From HK1 sp965202735 (lineage in GTDB: Bacteria; Pseudomonadota; Gammaproteobacteria; HK1), in assembly GCA_965202735.1 (NCBI GenBank), contig OZ241844.1, positions 4,278,001 to 4,342,000 of the forward strand: a stretch of DNA of 64,000 nucleotides, in the 5' to 3' direction. The position numbers and the translations under genes are program-made. The notes below the pieces were generated by a model. That model had not been told where the DNA came from. It saw only the letters and a list, made by a program, of their open reading frames with translations, and made no database searches. Positions 62,294 through 64,000 of the stretch are shown here, one piece after another. Position 1 is the stretch's first letter. Every line of letters starts with the position of its first letter.

Positions 62294-63742
62294 ATGACGT
62301 CCCCCGCCTTCACCGTCCCCGACATGCTGCCCGCGTCGGCGGAGATCTTTCTCCTCGGCATGGCGTGCGTGGTGCTGCTCGTGGACGTCTGGCTGCCGGA
62401 CCGGCACCGGCGGCTGACCTGCCAGCTTGCGCAAGGAGCGCTGGCCGGCACGTTCCTGCTGGTGCTCGCGACGTTTCCCGAAGCGCGCGCCACCACGTTC
62501 GCCGGGACCTTCGTGGCCGATCCGATGGCCGCGGTGCTCAAGGCTTTCCTGCTCGTGGCAAGCGGCTTCGGATTCTTCTACTCCAGGGTCTACCTGGAGC
62601 CGCGGGGCCTGATGCGGGGCGAGTACTTCGTCCTGGGCCTGTTCGCGGTGCTGGGGATGATGGTGCTCGTGTCCGCCGGCAGCTTCCTGACCCTGTACCT
62701 GGGGCTGGAGCTGCTCTCGCTCTCGCTCTACGCGATGGTCGCGCTCGATCGCGAATCGAAGTCGGGCTGCGAGGCGGCGATGAAGTACTTCGTGCTCGGC
62801 GCGCTCGCCTCGGGCATGCTGCTCTACGGAATCTCGATGATCTACGGGAGCACCGGAAGCCTCGACCTCGCCACCATTGCGGGGTCGGTCGCCGCCCCCG
62901 GCGACATGCGGCTCACCATGGTGCTGGGGCTCGTCTTCGTGGTGGTCGGGGTCGCGTTCAAGCTCGGGGCGGTACCCTTCCACATGTGGGTGCCGGACGT
63001 GTACGAAGGGGCGCCCACCCCGGTCACCCTGTTCATCGCCACCGCACCCAAGATCGCCGCGTTCGGAATGCTCATGCGGGCGCTGGTCGACGGTCTTGGC
63101 GGACTGGTCGCCGACTGGTCCCAGATGCTCCTGGTGCTCGCGGTGCTGTCGATGGCGGCCGGCAACGTCATCGCCATCGCCCAGACCAACATCAGGCGCA
63201 TGCTTGCCTACTCGGCGATCGCGCACGTCGGGTTCGTCTTCGTCGGGATGGCGTCCGGCACGCCGGGCGGATACGCGGCGTCGATGTTCTACGTCCTGAC
63301 CTACGCGCTGACGGCGCTCGGCGGATTCGCGATGGTCGTCTGGCTCGGCCGGGCGGGGCACGAGGCGGACCTGCTGGACGACTTCAGGGGTGTGAACGAG
63401 CGCAATCCGTGGTTCGCGTTCATGATGCTGATCCTGATGCTCTCGATGGCGGGGGTGCCGCCGTTCGTCGGCTTCTGGGCGAAGTGGTCGGTGCTGCGCG
63501 AGGCGATCGACGCCGGCCTGACCTGGCTCGCGGTGGCGGCGGTCCTGTTCTCCGTCGTCGGTCTGTTCTACTACCTCCGCGTGGTGCGCCTGATGTACTT
63601 CGAACCTCCCCGCGACGCCGCGCCGGTGACGGCGTTCGTCGACATGAAGGTGGTGGTGAGCGTGAACGCGCTGGCGATACTCGCGCTCGGGCTCTGGCCG
63701 GGCGGCCTGCTCGAGCTCTGCGAGGCGGTCATCGGGTCCTGA
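62294..63742 (+). CDS. nuoN: NADH-quinone oxidoreductase subunit N
   Basis: A 482-residue proton-pump subunit and last gene of the operon. Conserved parts: LYLGLELLSLSLYAMVALDR (Glu), EAAMKYFVLGALASGMLLYG, FKLGAVPFHMWVPDVYEGAP and RRMLAYSAIAHVGFVFVGMA. GGGAGG precedes ATG 62294 after a 111-bp gap from nuoM, the largest gap in the operon. Its 3' end overlaps the convergent psd gene by 14 bases. Confidence 0.97.
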   Translation: MTSPAFTVPDMLPASAEIFLLGMACVVLLVDVWLPDRHRRLTCQLAQGALAGTFLLVLATFPEARATTFAGTFVADPMAAVLKAFLLVASGFGFFYSRVYLEPRGLMRGEYFVLGLFAVLGMMVLVSAGSFLTLYLGLELLSLSLYAMVALDRESKSGCEAAMKYFVLGALASGMLLYGISMIYGSTGSLDLATIAGSVAAPGDMRLTMVLGLVFVVVGVAFKLGAVPFHMWVPDVYEGAPTPVTLFIATAPKIAAFGMLMRALVDGLGGLVADWSQMLLVLAVLSMAAGNVIAIAQTNIRRMLAYSAIAHVGFVFVGMASGTPGGYAASMFYVLTYALTALGGFAMVVWLGRAGHEADLLDDFRGVNERNPWFAFMMLILMLSMAGVPPFVGFWAKWSVLREAIDAGLTWLAVAAVLFSVVGLFYYLRVVRLMYFEPPRDAAPVTAFVDMKVVVSVNALAILALGLWPGGLLELCEAVIGS

Positions 63743-64000
63743 CGGGTCCGCGTTCCGGGACTCGTTCCGGGTGGCCGGAGGGCGCCTCGCCGATGCGTCG
63801 TCCCATCCGCACGGACGCGCCCGGCGCGAGCCATGACGCCCACTCGACCGCGGAGTCCGCGAGCATCACGATCACCGTCGAGCCCATGTTGAACCGGCCC
63901 AGCTCGCGGCCCTGCTCCAGCACGACCTCCCGGTCGTGGTAGCGCTCGACCAGCGCCTCGCGGCGGCGCGGCGGCGTCACCACGCCACGCCACGCGAGCT
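63729..64000 (-). CDS. psd: phosphatidylserine decarboxylase, C-terminal part (5' end beyond window)
   Basis: About 90 residues enter from the right edge: LAWRGVVTPPRRREALVERY, then LEQGRELGRFNMGSTVIVML. The GRF.(L/M)GST segment contains the Gly-Ser site where the proenzyme cuts itself to make the pyruvoyl cofactor. It decarboxylates phosphatidylserine to phosphatidylethanolamine in the inner membrane. It is convergent with nuoN with a 14-base overlap of coding ends. The start and most of the gene are outside. Confidence 0.9.
   Translation of the reverse strand, partial: LAWRGVVTPPRRREALVERYHDREVVLEQGRELGRFNMGSTVIVMLADSAVEWASWLAPGASVRMGRRIGEAPSGHPERVPERGPVRTR

Noticed and set aside
58633..63361. 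Very long minus-strand open frames opposite nuoL, nuoM and nuoN (750 to 950 codons)
   Set aside because: They are shadows: GC-rich third positions leave the opposite strand open. Their composition is His/Arg/Glu-rich without any domain, while the plus strand shows complete complex I subunits.

Overview
The window is GC-rich chromosomal DNA, most likely from a gammaproteobacterium. The evidence is gene order: yafS-like methyltransferase/rnhA/dnaQ, surE-pcm-nlpD, the full rpsB-to-accA block, and tpiA-secG-tRNA-Leu(GAG)-nuoA..N with nuoC and nuoD unfused. The tmRNA tag (ANDDNYALAA) fits too. Genus cannot be fixed from the sequence alone.

Left part (1-18.96 kb). A minus-strand run of four overlapping or touching genes encodes a small membrane protein, an MrpD/NuoL-like proton-pump subunit, a methyltransferase and an SF1 helicase-like ATPase that leaves the window. 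Then comes a peptide-type ABC importer split into two convergent halves (binding protein and permeases on +, two ATPases on -). A complete DDE insertion sequence follows, then housekeeping genes: methyltransferase, RNase HI, DnaQ, a 25-residue membrane peptide, a PuuD-like membrane protein, SurE, Pcm, NlpD (not followed by rpoS), RppH, adenylate kinase and an Mth938-like protein.

Accessory region (about 18.96-27.4 kb). This is a graveyard of mobile DNA next to the tmRNA gene ssrA: a chimeric IS3 relic, a HigBA-type toxin-antitoxin pair, fragments of IS66, IS110 and IS1380, a second truncated copy of the left-hand IS, a DUF2283 pair, an AAA/PD-(D/E)XK protein, a DUF2285 remnant and a broken tyrosine integrase just 3' of ssrA. 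An intact IS5-family element abuts map. The integrase plus ssrA arrangement suggests a decayed genomic island integrated at the tmRNA 3' end.

Right part (27.4-64 kb). This is dense core genome. Translation and envelope genes run rpsB-tsf-pyrH-frr-uppS-cdsA-dxr-rseP-bamA-skp-lpxD-fabZ-lpxA-lpxB-rnhB-dnaE-accA, many with ATGA overlaps. Then tpiA, secG, tRNA-Leu and all fourteen nuo genes for respiratory complex I follow, ending against a convergent psd that leaves the window.

The least expected signals are small non-coding mobile repeats. Two related copies (17574-17716 and 26378-26521) have inverted arms and 11-12 bp flanking direct repeats. A third, unrelated 64-bp element lies between 13-bp direct repeats at the end of accA and supplies its stop codon. 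No CRISPR array and no replication origin were seen.
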